From positions 498,501-562,500 of the forward strand of contig NC_058197.1 of assembly GCF_907165205.1 (NCBI RefSeq): a stretch of 64,000 nt of DNA. Direction: 5' to 3'. The notes beneath the pieces were generated by a model. That model had not been told where the DNA came from. It saw only the letters and a program-made list of their open reading frames with translations, and searched no databases. Below are positions 53,234 through 64,000 of the stretch, in pieces. How positions within the stretch are numbered: position 1 is the stretch's first letter; every line of letters begins with the position of its first letter. The position numbers were made by a program, and so were the translations under genes. This DNA is from Coccinella septempunctata. Its lineage: Eukaryota > Arthropoda > Insecta > Coleoptera > Coccinellidae.

Positions 53234-53236
<3 letters not shown>
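51577..53236. other. TA-element 3, block leading to end B
   Basis: Contains a 46-bp-class tandem duplication (ATGCCATTAAATCAAGGAG repeated, about 51636-51725), the intact CACACCCTGTATAA site near 51897 (Pao-free) and end B. No gene. Confidence 0.5.

Positions 53237-53265
<29 letters not shown>
53237..53265. repeat. (AT)n run bounding TA-element 3, end B
   Basis: 29-bp run; the sequence on its far side (CCTTGCGTGC) does not look like either TA-element end. Confidence 0.95.
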
Positions 53266-53269
<4 letters not shown>

Positions 53270-53290
53270 GCGTGCACTTTGGGGAACTGA

Positions 53291-53338
53291 AAAGTTTATA
53301 CGGTATATACCGGTATATACTTCTATGGATATAATGGT
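53291..53338 (+). repeat. 48-bp direct repeat (left) with 18-bp palindrome
   Basis: Aligns without gaps to 55240-55287 at 42 of 48 positions. The centre, GTATATACCGGTATATAC (53303-53320), is a perfect palindrome and identical in both copies. Confidence 0.7.
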
Positions 53339-54059
53339 TATTTCGAGGAACAGGCGAAAATCACTGAAACTTTTAATATTCATGTATTTGAACTACCTAA
53401 TATCAATGAATGTCTAACTAAATGAAATATTGCAACTGAGAGTTTAAAAAGTGTGTTTAACCGATTGCAGTATACTAATTTTTAGGCGAGTATTAAAGTA
53501 AAATGGATTATTATCTATCGAAATCATCTTTTGAAATTCAGTAAAAAGCCTGATGTTCAATTCTAATCACGGAGGCTGTTGGGTTTATTATCCCCTAGTA
53601 GATTTGTCCTGAAATTCCTCTGCATGGGGTTGTTTCAATATCCAGAGAGTTATTTCAAGTGCACCGAATTATTGTTTAAGTAGTTTTTTGTTTTAAATTT
53701 TTTTCTGAAGGTTCTTGCTTTCGATAGTGTTGCCGACCAAAAAGTTAAATAGTAGGTATATTACATAACAAGAGTTGTAAGGAGCATATTAGTTGCCATA
53801 CAACTCGAGTTGTGTACTATACTCTTTCTACGAACGTATTCATTCTCATGAAACTTAGAATTCCATTAATTGAATATATATTTAATCAATCAATTGAATA
53901 ACTACAAAACATCATACAACTATAATAAGTACCTTTAGTTCAGTTCACATTTGAATTGTAATAATTATTATTAATTGATACTGTGCAATTATTAATAACA
54001 AGGGAGGGCGAGTTGGTTGTCTGATTTTTTGTATTTACAAAAATAATATCATTGTTTTC

Positions 54060-54986
54060 ACTTGTATCAGGCACATGTAATTTTTGATGAGGTGGCAGTC
54101 ATGTTTTTCATAGAATTGTCTACATAACTCTAGGACATTGCTGATGACCGCCAACCGCTGTCTCTTCAATGCTATCATATCGCTACCAGCATCTACTAAA
54201 ATTGTGGCAGAAGAACGCCTAACTGAAGCAATGGCCTTTGTATTGCTTGGGATTCTCTAAGCACAGATATTCTGCCACTTGTTTTGGCATGTTACATGGC
54301 AGAGTCTGAACATGCTGTCCTGCAGGACGTAGATCAATCTAGTTTTTACAAACCGGATGAAAGGACTCGGAAACGGCAAATGAACTTTGCGTTTTGGTTT
54401 TTGAATCTTCAAATATGAATTATCAGACATTTTTCCGTAACCTGCACGTCTTAAGGCTTCAAGTTGCGTAACACCTGCTTTCTACAAGCAACACTTATAC
54501 CGATAATTAAAACTACCTGGAATCAAAAAGTATCAATATTTGCCTGTTTATTTACTATATATATATATACTATATAATTCGTGTATATCTACCTTCGTAA
54601 GCAAATATCTGCTATCTGGAGCGTTTTAGAGAAAGACATCTGATTTTCTTTTTAGTAAAGCCAACAATTTAGGATAAGTCGCAATATTAATGTTAACATG
54701 GTTTATGTTGATTGTTGACCTTAGCATTGAATAAATTGAAGAAAACTGACGATAGCTTTATTGTTTTGAACAGATCAAAATATGCTACCATACCATTTTC
54801 CGAAAATGAATTGATTTCGTGTTTCTGCTTCCAATCCATGAGTTTTTGATAAACTGTTTCCTATCTTTCACGGGATTTTGCGGGTAATAAATTAATTGAA
54901 ACATTTTTCGCCTTCTCCACTACATCGGGTGTTGTGCACAATTCAACTTCGCTGCTACTGGACATTTTTGACAACAATTTCGTCAT
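54060..54986 (-). pseudogene. Decayed tyrosine recombinase (Crypton-like)
   Basis: Minus strand from ATG at 54986. The N-terminal part reads SSSSEVELCTTPDVVEKAKN, then LLPAKSRER, a stop, ETVYQKLMDWKQKHEINSFS and ENGMVAYFDL, matching the core-binding domain of tyrosine recombinases common in insect genomes. The catalytic part (about 54285-54080) reads PKQVAEYLCLENPKQYKGHC F, a 4-bp insertion, RRSSATILVDAGSDMIALKR, a frameshift, then GWRSS, a stop and SYVDNS. It holds HCFR (HxxR), the GGW region and the candidate nucleophile Tyr. At least two frameshifts and two stops make it dead. Assignment to Crypton rather than another tyrosine-recombinase element is inference. Confidence 0.75.
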
Positions 54987-55239
54987 CTTCAAAGGATCTT
55001 GTCAAATCCAAAAACTGGTAACAATTTGAGATACAATTACGAAACGTCAAAATATTATGGATGCTATTCGCTTCCGTGGTAACTGCTATGAACCAATCTT
55101 ATTGGCTATTCGCCGTGCGATTCAATTCACAGATTTCACCGTATTGGCTGTAAAATCGCACAGCTTTACGTTGCACAGTGCTTAAAATAAGCAGTTACAT
55201 AATTGGTGATATAATAGAATTTCCCCAAAGGTGTAGATT

Positions 55240-55287
55240 AAAGTTTATTCTGTATATACCGGTATATACTATCATGGATGTAATGGT
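55240..55287 (+). repeat. 48-bp direct repeat (right) with 18-bp palindrome
   Basis: Second copy of 53291-53338; the palindrome is at 55252-55269. The pair encloses the tyrosine-recombinase relic. Confidence 0.7.
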
Positions 55288-55997
55288 ACCTAAAAATGGA
55301 CGTTTTTTTCAATTTTGTTCCTATCGGTGTTTCGTGATGTCACTCTCGTATGTGAAATGAATCTCAGTTTTTTTGAGCTATCAAATTTTTTACATTAGAC
55401 AGGTGTCAACGCGCGGCCCCCCCAAAGTTGATACTGTAAAGAGTTCTTTCTGCTTGGATTTCTTGAATCACTGTCGAATTTGAAATAAATGTTATGTTCA
55501 TCTTCCGAGATATCGAATTTTTTGAATTGACAGATGTCAACAATCATGAATGCGACGAACAGGTTCAGGGGTTTCTAGATACAACTTCTGAATTCGAAAT
55601 AAAACACATGGATCCCATTGTACAGAAAATTATGATTGAAGTCATTCAGAAAGGCAAACTATATAACCCAGATATCATATTTTTCATTTGTTTTGTGAAA
55701 ATAAATGGAATTGAAATGTTCAGATATTGGATACTGGTTTACCCGTGCCATAAAAAGGAGGTCGGTTCGTCCATTATTGAAAAAGGTATATAATAATGTC
55801 GTTATTCGTAAATCTGAAAGCCATATATTCAGTCGTCTCATCATTATTTCTTAGAAACCTCGGAAATTCCGTGAAAAATGCCAAAAACTTAAACATACTT
55901 AGTTTTTCGTTAAGTTTCTATTATTTCAAAAGAAGCAATCATTATTTGTGCATCCAGCATCCAGCTGGCAAAAGCATTCGCTTCGCTCTTTGCTCAA
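55288..55997. other. No recognisable gene
   Basis: A 99-codon frame (55494-55793) is the longest here and matches nothing I know. A GC-rich spot CGCGCGGCCCCCCC lies near 55411. Confidence 0.35.
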
Positions 55998-57066
55998 GTT
56001 TTTATTTATTTATTTATTTATAAATAGGAACCCTTACAGGAAAATAACCCACTTACAAGGGTTCACAGAATAAGAACAAGAATTTTACAAGGAGAAAATG
56101 AGAAAACAATATATAGGTATACAAGCAGCTCCAATTTTAAAGATCCCCAACATCTGATCCGAACAAAAAAAAAAAAACGAAATTCAACAGTCAAAAAAGC
56201 ACAGGAAATCCCATCTTACGGGATGCGGAATAAACAAGAGTTAATACTCCTCCTAAAACCAGTCATCGATACATCAAATATGTCAATTTTACCCAAATAT
56301 GTATTATAAAAGCGCATCATCCTCAAAAAAACAGAGTTGTAAAACAATGAGGTGCGAGCCCTAGGAACGGAGAAAAGCGCCCTCTGTCGGGTGTTGACGC
56401 TCGGAATATTGAATGTTATAAAATTAATAAGTGGAAAATTGAAATTGTTACTCAAAATTCGATAAAGAAAAATTCCATCAGAGACCATTCTCCTCCGCTC
56501 CAGGGTCGACATCTTATGCAGCACTAAGCTGGCTTCATAATCTAGTTGACACGGATGACGGCACCTATAGTTAAGATTCTTTATGAATTTTCTTTGTACA
56601 CTCTCCACTCTATCAACATATTTATAATAGAAAGGTGACCAGATCGGCGTTGCATATTCTAGAGTGCTCCGCACTAAACTGAAATAAAGGGTCCTCAAAG
56701 CAGTCACATTTTGGAACTGCTTTGTCACCCTTAAGATGAATCCAAGCATTCTGAAAGCCCTTGCGACAATATGCTCCACATGCGCATCAAACGATAATTT
56801 AGAATCCAATACTACGCCGAGATCCCTGACCCTGGTCACTTTGCCAATCGCTCTTCCTTCAATAGAAAGTGGATGATCTATAGGATTCGTATTTTTCGTG
56901 AAGCTGATATGGTTACATTTTTCTATATTCAAAGTAAAGTATCTACCAGAGCAAAACCTGGAAAACCGATCAAGGTCTTCCTGAAAACCAACAGAATCCC
57001 CCCGTGAGCAAATGCGCCTGAAAATCTTGAGATCGTCCGCATACAGCTCGTAATAGGTGTTCAAAA
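55998..57066 (-). mobile_element. 5'-truncated LINE with (AAAT)n tail
   Basis: Coding ends at 56216 and the element ends in a TTTA repeat on the plus strand (about 56001-56021), that is AAAT on its own strand. The 5' truncation is just upstream of the catalytic YADD block. Confidence 0.8.
56216..57064 (-). CDS. LINE reverse transcriptase, C-terminal 282 aa
   Basis: Begins YYELYADDLKIFR (RT catalytic YADD near residues 8-11), then LNIEKCNHISFTK, LGVVLDSKLSFDAHVE, the thumb region (LGFILRVTKQF, YATPIWSPFY, VQRKFIKNLNYRC) and a C-terminal basic segment ending FRRSINSCLFRIP. Of the jockey/CR1-like LINE type. The frame is open to its stop, so this is a young 5'-truncated copy, with neither endonuclease nor the first half of RT. 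The ATG is probably fortuitous. Confidence 0.8.
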   Translation of the reverse strand: MNTYYELYADDLKIFRRICSRGDSVGFQEDLDRFSRFCSGRYFTLNIEKCNHISFTKNTNPIDHPLSIEGRAIGKVTRVRDLGVVLDSKLSFDAHVEHIVARAFRMLGFILRVTKQFQNVTALRTLYFSLVRSTLEYATPIWSPFYYKYVDRVESVQRKFIKNLNYRCRHPCQLDYEASLVLHKMSTLERRRMVSDGIFLYRILSNNFNFPLINFITFNIPSVNTRQRALFSVPRARTSLFYNSVFLRMMRFYNTYLGKIDIFDVSMTGFRRSINSCLFRIP

Positions 57067-58884
57067 AACATAAAGACAGTTTTAAAAAGATGTCACTTTA
57101 TATGTCAAAATTAGAAAAAATATAACAGTATTTTGTATCATGATGAAATCCTTTTAACTTTTACTGTTCGATCGACATACTTCTTGCTCAAAACAAACAT
57201 TAATCAACGAGTATGTATCAACAAACTCTGCGTAAACACTGTAAACGGGAAATCTGGAACTGGAGATATCCCAAGTAACCCCGGATCACAGAGTTTATGG
57301 TCACACAGATGAGAACCCTACCGCATCGGAAGACTTAGATGCTGATTTCTTATGAACTCTACAGATCTAGTGATATCAAATTTTACAATAAATTATCATT
57401 GAATTAATTCAGAAATGCAGAATATACAGGGCGATTCATTGAGGAATGCGCATTGGAACAGAGTAAATAGCACCGTGGACCCTGGTTTTTCTAAATAACC
57501 TAATTTTATAGGTCCATCGTCCTTTCTTATTTATTGATTTTCCCCATTCATTTAATTAATCATTACTTATGGACCACCCTAAATATTTTCCTAATATTTG
57601 GTCCGTAAATTCTTTGTCCACAGTTGAGTCTACAAAATAATAACGTGTCTTATTCCAGGTTCGACTGTAAAGAAATTAATGAGTAGGTTTCGAGTCGAAA
57701 CAAAACCATATATATCAACATTTCGAAATTTTATTAACGGAATTGGAAAGATCAGGAAAAAATGAGTAGACTAGAAAAAACAAATCAGAATCAGATCTAA
57801 ATGTTCATTGATGAGATAGCAGGAAATTGAAAAACAATCAGATTGTCTTCTCCAAATTGTCCTTTCAGAATTTTTTAATAAAAACATCAACTATTCTTTA
57901 TTCTCCGAAATACTGGATCCCAATTTTATTGAAAAACTAATGGAAGTAAGTCTATGATAATAATAAATTGGTCCCAAATACTGACTCCCTGACTCGTTTT
58001 TAACAAGGTTGGGATCCAGGAACTAGGAGAATATAAATATGTTGATATTCTAGCGGAAATAGAACCATAATAAAATAATTTTTTTGAAGTTTTGTGCTAC
58101 CTAATTTTTTAAACACATTTCGAGATAAAGTTGTATGTGGAAACAACACATACGCTCAGTTTTACTTGGGTACTTATTTTTTTGCTATCTATGAATTTAT
58201 AAATGAAATTACAACGAATTGTTATTTCAGCTGTGCATTGTAACCTTAGTTTCCTAACAGCCTTCTAAGGTGATTTTTTCATGAAACTTCGAATAATGAC
58301 TGATAGAATTTGACAGCAGTTTTCGGATCTATATATGTTGCATCTTTCCAACCACTTTTTTTCCAGAACTTCCAAACGTACCTTACAGTTCAAGCACATT
58401 CTCGATTGAAAAAAGCGTTGCGTGTTGCTTCAAAGAATATGATGAAATGAGCCGTCATGGATGTATGTAAACTTGGACTAGCATTTTTTTTGATTTTCTA
58501 AAACTTGTTTTTTGTGAAATGTGCTATCGATTTTTATTCCCAAGACATTGAAAAAAATATTCTCATGTCTTATACAGACAACGCATCAATAATCTTATCA
58601 AAATAAAACGGTTCAATCTCGCGAGTAGATTTGTTTTTAAATGACTAAATCACCATTGTTTCTTCTTTCAGATTTTGAACTACAAAGTTCGATTGAGATT
58701 ATATTTACTGCAGTAATAAGTTAATGCCAAGGTTGCTGTCCGATAAAACATGATTTCTGGATAGCAGCGGCAACGTTGAGAATTTTACAGCTGGGTAGTG
58801 TGTATCGATCGCATGGTCGATTGAAGCACGTGTTCAAATATTTTCCAGATGGCGTGGAATGTTTTCATGCAGCCGACAAAAGTA
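57067..58884. other. No recognisable gene
   Basis: AT-rich; a mariner-like end ACAGGGCGATTCATTGAGG lies near 57426. Nothing else assignable. Confidence 0.4.
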
Positions 58885-61800
58885 CAGGCTGTCCCAAATT
58901 CGTTGACCAATGATGGGCTCTCGAAAACTAGCCTAGTGTTCACCTTTACTAGAAGAGCCACAAATGGCACGTTTCCGAGTTCTTTTCAATAGAAATGAGT
59001 AATATCAGAACAAATTGACACTTTGACGCTTTCGAAAAGTTCACACTGTCTAGATTCTACTGTAGTTTCCGAATTTTAAAGGATGATTCTATTCGATGTG
59101 CATAGAATTTGATGCAAAAAAATCAAAGTATCGAATTCGAAGCATAGATAACTCCAATAATTGTCAAAGTGTAGAATTGGTTTAGTTCATTTCATTATCA
59201 TTAATATCATTCAAAAATGATAATGAATATAGCGCTGTTCTACCGGAAGAACCGAAATTTCGTAAATTATTTTTCAACCCAGTGAACAATTTTCTGCTGG
59301 TGTGATTCCTTTCGGGATGCTTTTCGAAATATAAATTCTGTGCAATTTTTATCATTCAGAAATGAAGTATCATTCATAGTTTTCGAAAAAATTCGTTCAT
59401 TTTTCAAGTTCTTTCCGCACCTTATTGATATCTATGAAATTAGAGTCATGTGTTTTAGTTACGTTCAGACGAAAACGGTAAACAAATATACAGGGTGTCC
59501 CACGACGGTGAAGGTAGGGAATATTGCAAAAATCGAGAGTAGAAGAGAATTGTAGTTTTGGGGTTTCAAATTAACTATGACTCTGTTTGTCCCTCTATAG
59601 TGACATCGGTTTTCAAGCAATTATATATGTATATTGTATATTCATTTGTTCCTCTGGAGGGACAGTTCATAAAAAAAACAAGAGATGTCAGATTTATAAA
59701 TCGAATAAACTCTTCTCCTGAACTCTGGCTTCATATAAATAGCGGAATAATTTTGAATACATTTTTTCAATAAGGTGCAAGTGGTGCATCTCTTTCTGAT
59801 ATCATGTTTACTATGAGTCTTTTGTTGTCAGTCACGTGACATCATATTCAAAATCAATAAGGGGACAAAATGTTCATTTTAGCATTTCTATGTTGCTTCT
59901 GAGTACACGATTTTAACAATCCAGTACGTGCGGTCTAAAACGAACGAATTTAAAAACTACAGGTAGATATTTTCTGAAAATTTAAAGGTTCTCACTCCCA
60001 ATCTCTAGAACAAAATCAATTAAAAAATTGAAATAACCGTAAATTCTTGAACTCATTTGTCAGGAGCTAATTATGCAAAAAACATTGTTGCCTGACAATG
60101 ATCTGAAAAAAGGGACTTTAAAATTATAATTATGTATAAGAGCAAATCCGATATTTCGATTTTTTTTTCATTTTGTTTAGGAGATTTTGAGTGAAAACCC
60201 TAAAAAGTTTCAGAAAATGGAGAATCGTTCCAGATTCAAATTTCAATCGATATCTACAGGTAGATACTTGAATATACTTTGTTCAAGAAGATTATGACAA
60301 ACGTTTGGAACGAGCTAACGAGCATTTACCAAATTATTAAAATTTAGAGCCATCCTGCATTATTAGAACAGTCCTAAATTTTCGCGGTTATGAGTAAAAC
60401 AAGACAATATTTCAACAATTATTCATATGGAAAACGTAGTCAAAAAACCTTCAAACTTATACCGGGTGGCCCAACCCAGACGCGGCGCTCATTTTGAGGG
60501 AGTAAATAAAGATATTTTGAAAATCTTTTCTTGTGGTGTGTATAGGGTGTTCAAAAGCACAATTTAAAATTATTGTCATATACAGGGATATATACAGGGT
60601 CTTCGAAAACAAAGATATAGACCAAAGTTGCACTTTTTTTAATGTGACACTCTGTATTTGAACTTAAAAATGAAATGGCAAGCTCAAATTATGATAATTC
60701 TCTTCAGATCACTTTGTACCATTTACAAGATAATGCGATAATAGTTTATTTGTTTTGAATTAAAAATCGAAAATTGTTCAGAAACTATCACGTTCAGACG
60801 TAGTAACATTTTATGAAAATAGTTTCGAAATTAATTTTTACGTTCAACGAGATATACAGGGTGTTTCATGAGTCGTTGGTCATAGCTCAATGGTGAATGC
60901 AGGTCATCCAGGCCTTTCAGAAAACTTGCATGTTTTGTATCCTAAGGCTAATAGTTTCGAAGATACGGGGTGATTCATGAACATTGGCCTAATTTGCGAT
61001 AGCCATAACTCTGGAATGCAAGGTCCAATTTCGATCAAACATTATGGGTTTGTTCACTTCAGAAAGCTCTCCCAAACGGTTTATGGAATATTAATATTTT
61101 CAGGGCAGTACTCAGAATATCATGATTTTTCATTCAAGCTCCAAAATCTATATTTTTCACATCCCTTACAGAAATTTAGTTATTACCATGAAAAACTACA
61201 TAACCCATTCTAAGGAATTCAGTTTTCACTTTGCATGGCACATTTGTCACAAGTGAATAGGAATAGGTCGAATTCATATTTTATATAATTTTTTCGAAAT
61301 GCGGTCCTGTTTTTATTCCTTCGGTGATAATTTTCATTGTCCTTTGCCGAGATTCTGAATTATTTTAAATTCTGTTCAAATCTTCTTCATTTTACACCCT
61401 ACTGAGTGTTCGTAAAAAAGTGTTCAAAAGTATGCCAAGTCGAGATGTGAATTCTTTTGAAATGACATATTGAATTTAGATACCAATAATGTAAACCTTC
61501 TTGAAAAATGTAATCTGTAAGTGTATTTACTTCATAACACACTTAACTTTTAAAATTTATTCTTCCGAAAAACTTTTTTATTTTTTTAAAACAACAATGA
61601 AGGAACCGAACGAATTCAAGTTTCATGTCATTTATTCGAAATGCGGTCCTGTTATTATTCCTTTGGTGATATAATACATTGTCTTCGGTCGAGAATTAAA
61701 AATTTTTAAAACTCTGTTCAACTTTTTTTTATTTTAAACCCTCAGCTCCTACTGAGTGTGCGTGAAAAAGTGACAGACACTTCTAACTTCACGGGAGCAT

Positions 61801-63502
61801 TTGGTGCAGAGGATAGAAGAAGCCTGTGCAGAAGTTAAACAAAATCCCGATATGATAATGAGAGCAATAAATAATCTGATTTCAAAAGCTAGGAAATGTG
61901 TCGAGATGGAAGAACTCCATTTTGAACATCTCTTATGATAGTACATTTTTCATTGTTGAAGAATAAACTTTATGTGTTTTATGAAGCAAATATACTCACG
62001 GATTATATTTTCCAAGATGGTTTACATCATTTGTATGTAAATTCAATATGTAATTTCAAAAAAATTTACAGCTCGACCTTGCATACTTTTAAACACTTTT
62101 TTACGAACACTCAGTATGTGCTGGGGGTTTAAAATGAAAAAGAATTGAACAGAATTTGAAATAATTCAGAATCACGGCAAAAGACAATAAATTCTATTAG
62201 ACGGAATCAAAACAGGACCGCATTTCGAAAAAATGACATAAAATATGAATTCGTCCGGCTCCTATTCCCTAGTAACAAGTGTGCCATGCAAAGTGAAAAT
62301 TGGATTTCTTAGAATAAATTATGTAGTTTTTCAGGGCAATAACGAAATTTCTGTGAGGTATGTAAAAAATATAGATTTTGGGGCTTGAATGAAAATTCAC
62401 GATATTCTGCCCTGAAAATATTGATATTTCATGCGCTGTTCGAAAGAGCATTCTGAAGTGAACAAACCCATAAAATTTGATCAAAATCGGACCTTACCGT
62501 CCAGAGTTATGGATATCGCAAATTTAGGCCAATATTCATGAATCACCCCGTATCTCCGAAACTAATAGCCTTAGAATACAAAAAAAGCAAATTTTCTGAA
62601 AGACCTAGATGACCTGCATTCACCATTAGGCTATGGCCAACGACTCATGAAACACCCTGTAGAAATACCGGATGTGTGTGTGCCATTTGAAATAAAAAAG
62701 TTTTCGACGATTATTTGTAGTTGATTTTTGAGAATTAATTATGATCACTCTGTATATTCCAGAGTTGCAATTTTGTTTTATATGTAGGAGTAGCTAACTT
62801 GTCTACTCGAAAATATTCTGTCTGTATCGCTGGCTTAACTAGTTTCTTCATTAATTGTTATTAAAAAAAACTCCATATTTTCGATTTTTCGCCATTATCT
62901 CGTAAAGGGTGCTTCTAAGGTAAAATATATGAAGAAACTCATAATAACTTGAGCTTACCATTCCATTTTTGAGGTCAAATATAGGGTGTTACATTCAAAA
63001 AAGGGTTACTTTGGTCTATATCTTTGTTTTCGAACACCCTGTAATTATGACAATAATTTTAAATTGTGCTTTGGGACATCCTACACACACCACATGAAAG
63101 GATTTTCAAAATATCTTCATTTACTTCCTCAAAATGAGCGCCACGGCCGCCACGTCTGTGTTGGGCTACCCGGTATAGAAGTGCCTGTAGTTCTCAAATT
63201 AATCGTTTTAGATCACGAAATGTTATAGTTTTATGGAATCGTTTTCGGGGAAGCAACATAGAAATTCCAAAGCTCATTGGGTAACATGAAATCAAGAACT
63301 GCTTTAATTCACAACAACAATATTACAATATGTAATTCTCTACTACTATCGAGTTCCTAGATATTCCCTGTCTTATTCGTCGTGGGACACCTTGTGTAGA
63401 TAAACCTATTTTCGATATCCGCAATTTTTTCCAATTCAAAGATGTCAATCCCAGTATGTAATTGCATTCAAAAAATTGAAACATCGAATTTGGGACAGCC
63501 TA
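58885..63502. mobile_element. Multi-layered inverted repeat of mariner-type ends
   Basis: Pairs of inverted termini nest around one centre: GGCTGTCCCAAATTCG (58887-58902 / 63485-63500); CAGGGTGTCCCACGACG (59491 on / to 63396); GTTGCTT...CTACAGG (59888-59965 / 63185-63265); CCGGGTGGCCCAACC... (60461 on / to 63176); CAGGGTGTTTCATGAGTCGTTGG (about 60855 on / to 62660), continuing to about 61450 / 62090. The arms total nearly 2 kb. Repeated insertion of related elements into the arms before or after inversion is the likely origin. Confidence 0.65.
61798..61938 (+). pseudogene. Mariner-type transposase C-terminus at centre of the inverted repeat
   Basis: HLVQRIEEACAEVKQNPDMI, then MRAINNLISKARKCVEMEEL and HFEHLL before a TGA (61936-61938). 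This is the usual C-terminal pattern of insect mariner-like transposases (RI.EAC.EI...P.M...A...L..RA..CIE..G.HFEHLL). Only these 46 codons are readable; the catalytic region is gone. Confidence 0.7.
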
Positions 63503-64000
63503 TACGGAATAGAATAGGTTTTTATTGCCGTTTTTTATATATTCGGACGGAATACGATGTTTCTCTCGATTTTCACTATCATCGATAAGGAATGAAAAGA
63601 TGGTTTCTACAATCTCATACCGAGCTGGAGTCACACGAACACTCACACCTGGATGAAAGCGTTGAATAATTGGATATCCAATTCGAAATTTTAAAATAGC
63701 TTTTTTCCACCTTTTTCCATCTTAAAACACTCTTCACCTAATAATATATTCCAATTTCCGATATTTGCAAAACAAACGTCCAAAAAATTCCTACCCAAAT
63801 GGTCAAATTTAGATATGTCTTCGTAAATTCCAAAAAATTCATCGAGAATATCCAGAAACCCAACTTAAAAATGTCAGCATGCATTTTGATTACTTTTCTG
63901 AAAAAATTTAATTAACCATTGCGGAACAGCCTGTATAAACCAAGAATATGAATATGACCCAACCTGTATATTAATGAATTTATTCATGTATTTTTACGTT
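63503..64000. other. No gene; outer mariner-type end
   Basis: GGAACAGCCTGTATAAACC near 63922 resembles the outer ends of the preceding structure. Nothing coding. Confidence 0.4.

Larger units (their letters stand above)
44751..53236 (+). mobile_element. TA-element 3 (family 1), 8.5 kb
   Basis: Same order and orientation as element 2, with the LINE at the same site. Longer because the nested MITE in its mariner-type element is complete and because of tandem duplications (48648-49386 and about 51636-51725). End A palindrome at 44819-44842; end B GGCGACCTGA (complement 53189-53198, offset 39-48) and ACCTCC at offset 20-25. Confidence 0.75.

Noticed and set aside
53291..55287. 48-bp repeats considered as LTRs or a target duplication
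   Set aside because: Too short for LTRs, too long for a normal duplication, and the enclosed gene is a recombinase, not a retroelement protein.
55494..55793. 99-codon frame starting MFIFRDIEFFELT
   Set aside because: No known domain, no neighbours or splice context that support a gene; kept only as a remark in the gap entry.

Overview
This 64 kb window is AT-rich eukaryotic DNA, almost certainly from an insect; a beetle is plausible but cannot be proven from the sequence. I found no host gene, rRNA, tRNA or CRISPR array. Nearly everything recognisable is a transposable element or a relic of one, often nested three or four deep. Evidence for an arthropod: a P-type DNA transposon with a THAP-domain transposase, BEL/Pao LTR elements, a Penelope-like element with a GIY-YIG nuclease, an R4-type LINE, jockey/CR1-like LINE tails, and many mariner-type ends carrying the ACAGGGTGT terminus.

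Layout. 1-3431: repeats and a dead P-like copy. 3440-8184: a structurally complete P element (31-bp perfect terminal repeats, 8-bp target duplication AAACATAC, seven-exon gene for a 991-residue THAP transposase with no stop), inserted into the end of the older P copy. 9943-22947, 32261-39348, 39449-44690 and 44751-53236: four large elements (called here TA-elements 1, 2, 4 and 3), each bounded on both sides by a (TA)n run. Inside them sit mariner-type elements, MITEs, a solo LTR, an internally deleted Pao element and LINE fragments. 23057-24942: 5'-truncated R4-type LINE abutting a (TA)n run. 25735-27170: LINE and Penelope relics. 27166-32033: Pao gag-protease region split by a head-to-head pair of Penelope-like copies (27239-30551, 13-bp target duplication) and cut off by (TA)n. 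53291-55287: decayed tyrosine-recombinase gene between 48-bp direct repeats. 55998-57066: LINE tail. 58885-63500: a multi-layered inverted repeat of mariner-type ends.

Most unusual signal. The four TA-elements share an architecture but fall into two families. In family 1 (elements 1, 2, 3) the iterated subterminal word is ACCTCC; in family 2 (element 4) it is CAGACCC/AGACCC. At one end (A) both families place a palindrome of their own word with its inner edge 92 bp from the (TA)n, followed by AACG. At the other end (B) both carry GGCGACCTGA at exactly 39-48 bp from the (TA)n, followed at once by the family's own word. Conserved spacing with a swapped word looks like two lineages of one element system with different end-binding specificities. 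No recombinase or transposase that I can assign to them was found.

Chronology readable from empty and filled sites: a LINE entered the common ancestor of elements 2 and 3 but is absent from element 1; the Pao element and solo LTR entered only element 1; the Penelope pair entered Pao gag; the complete P element is probably the youngest insertion because its ends and target duplication are perfect.
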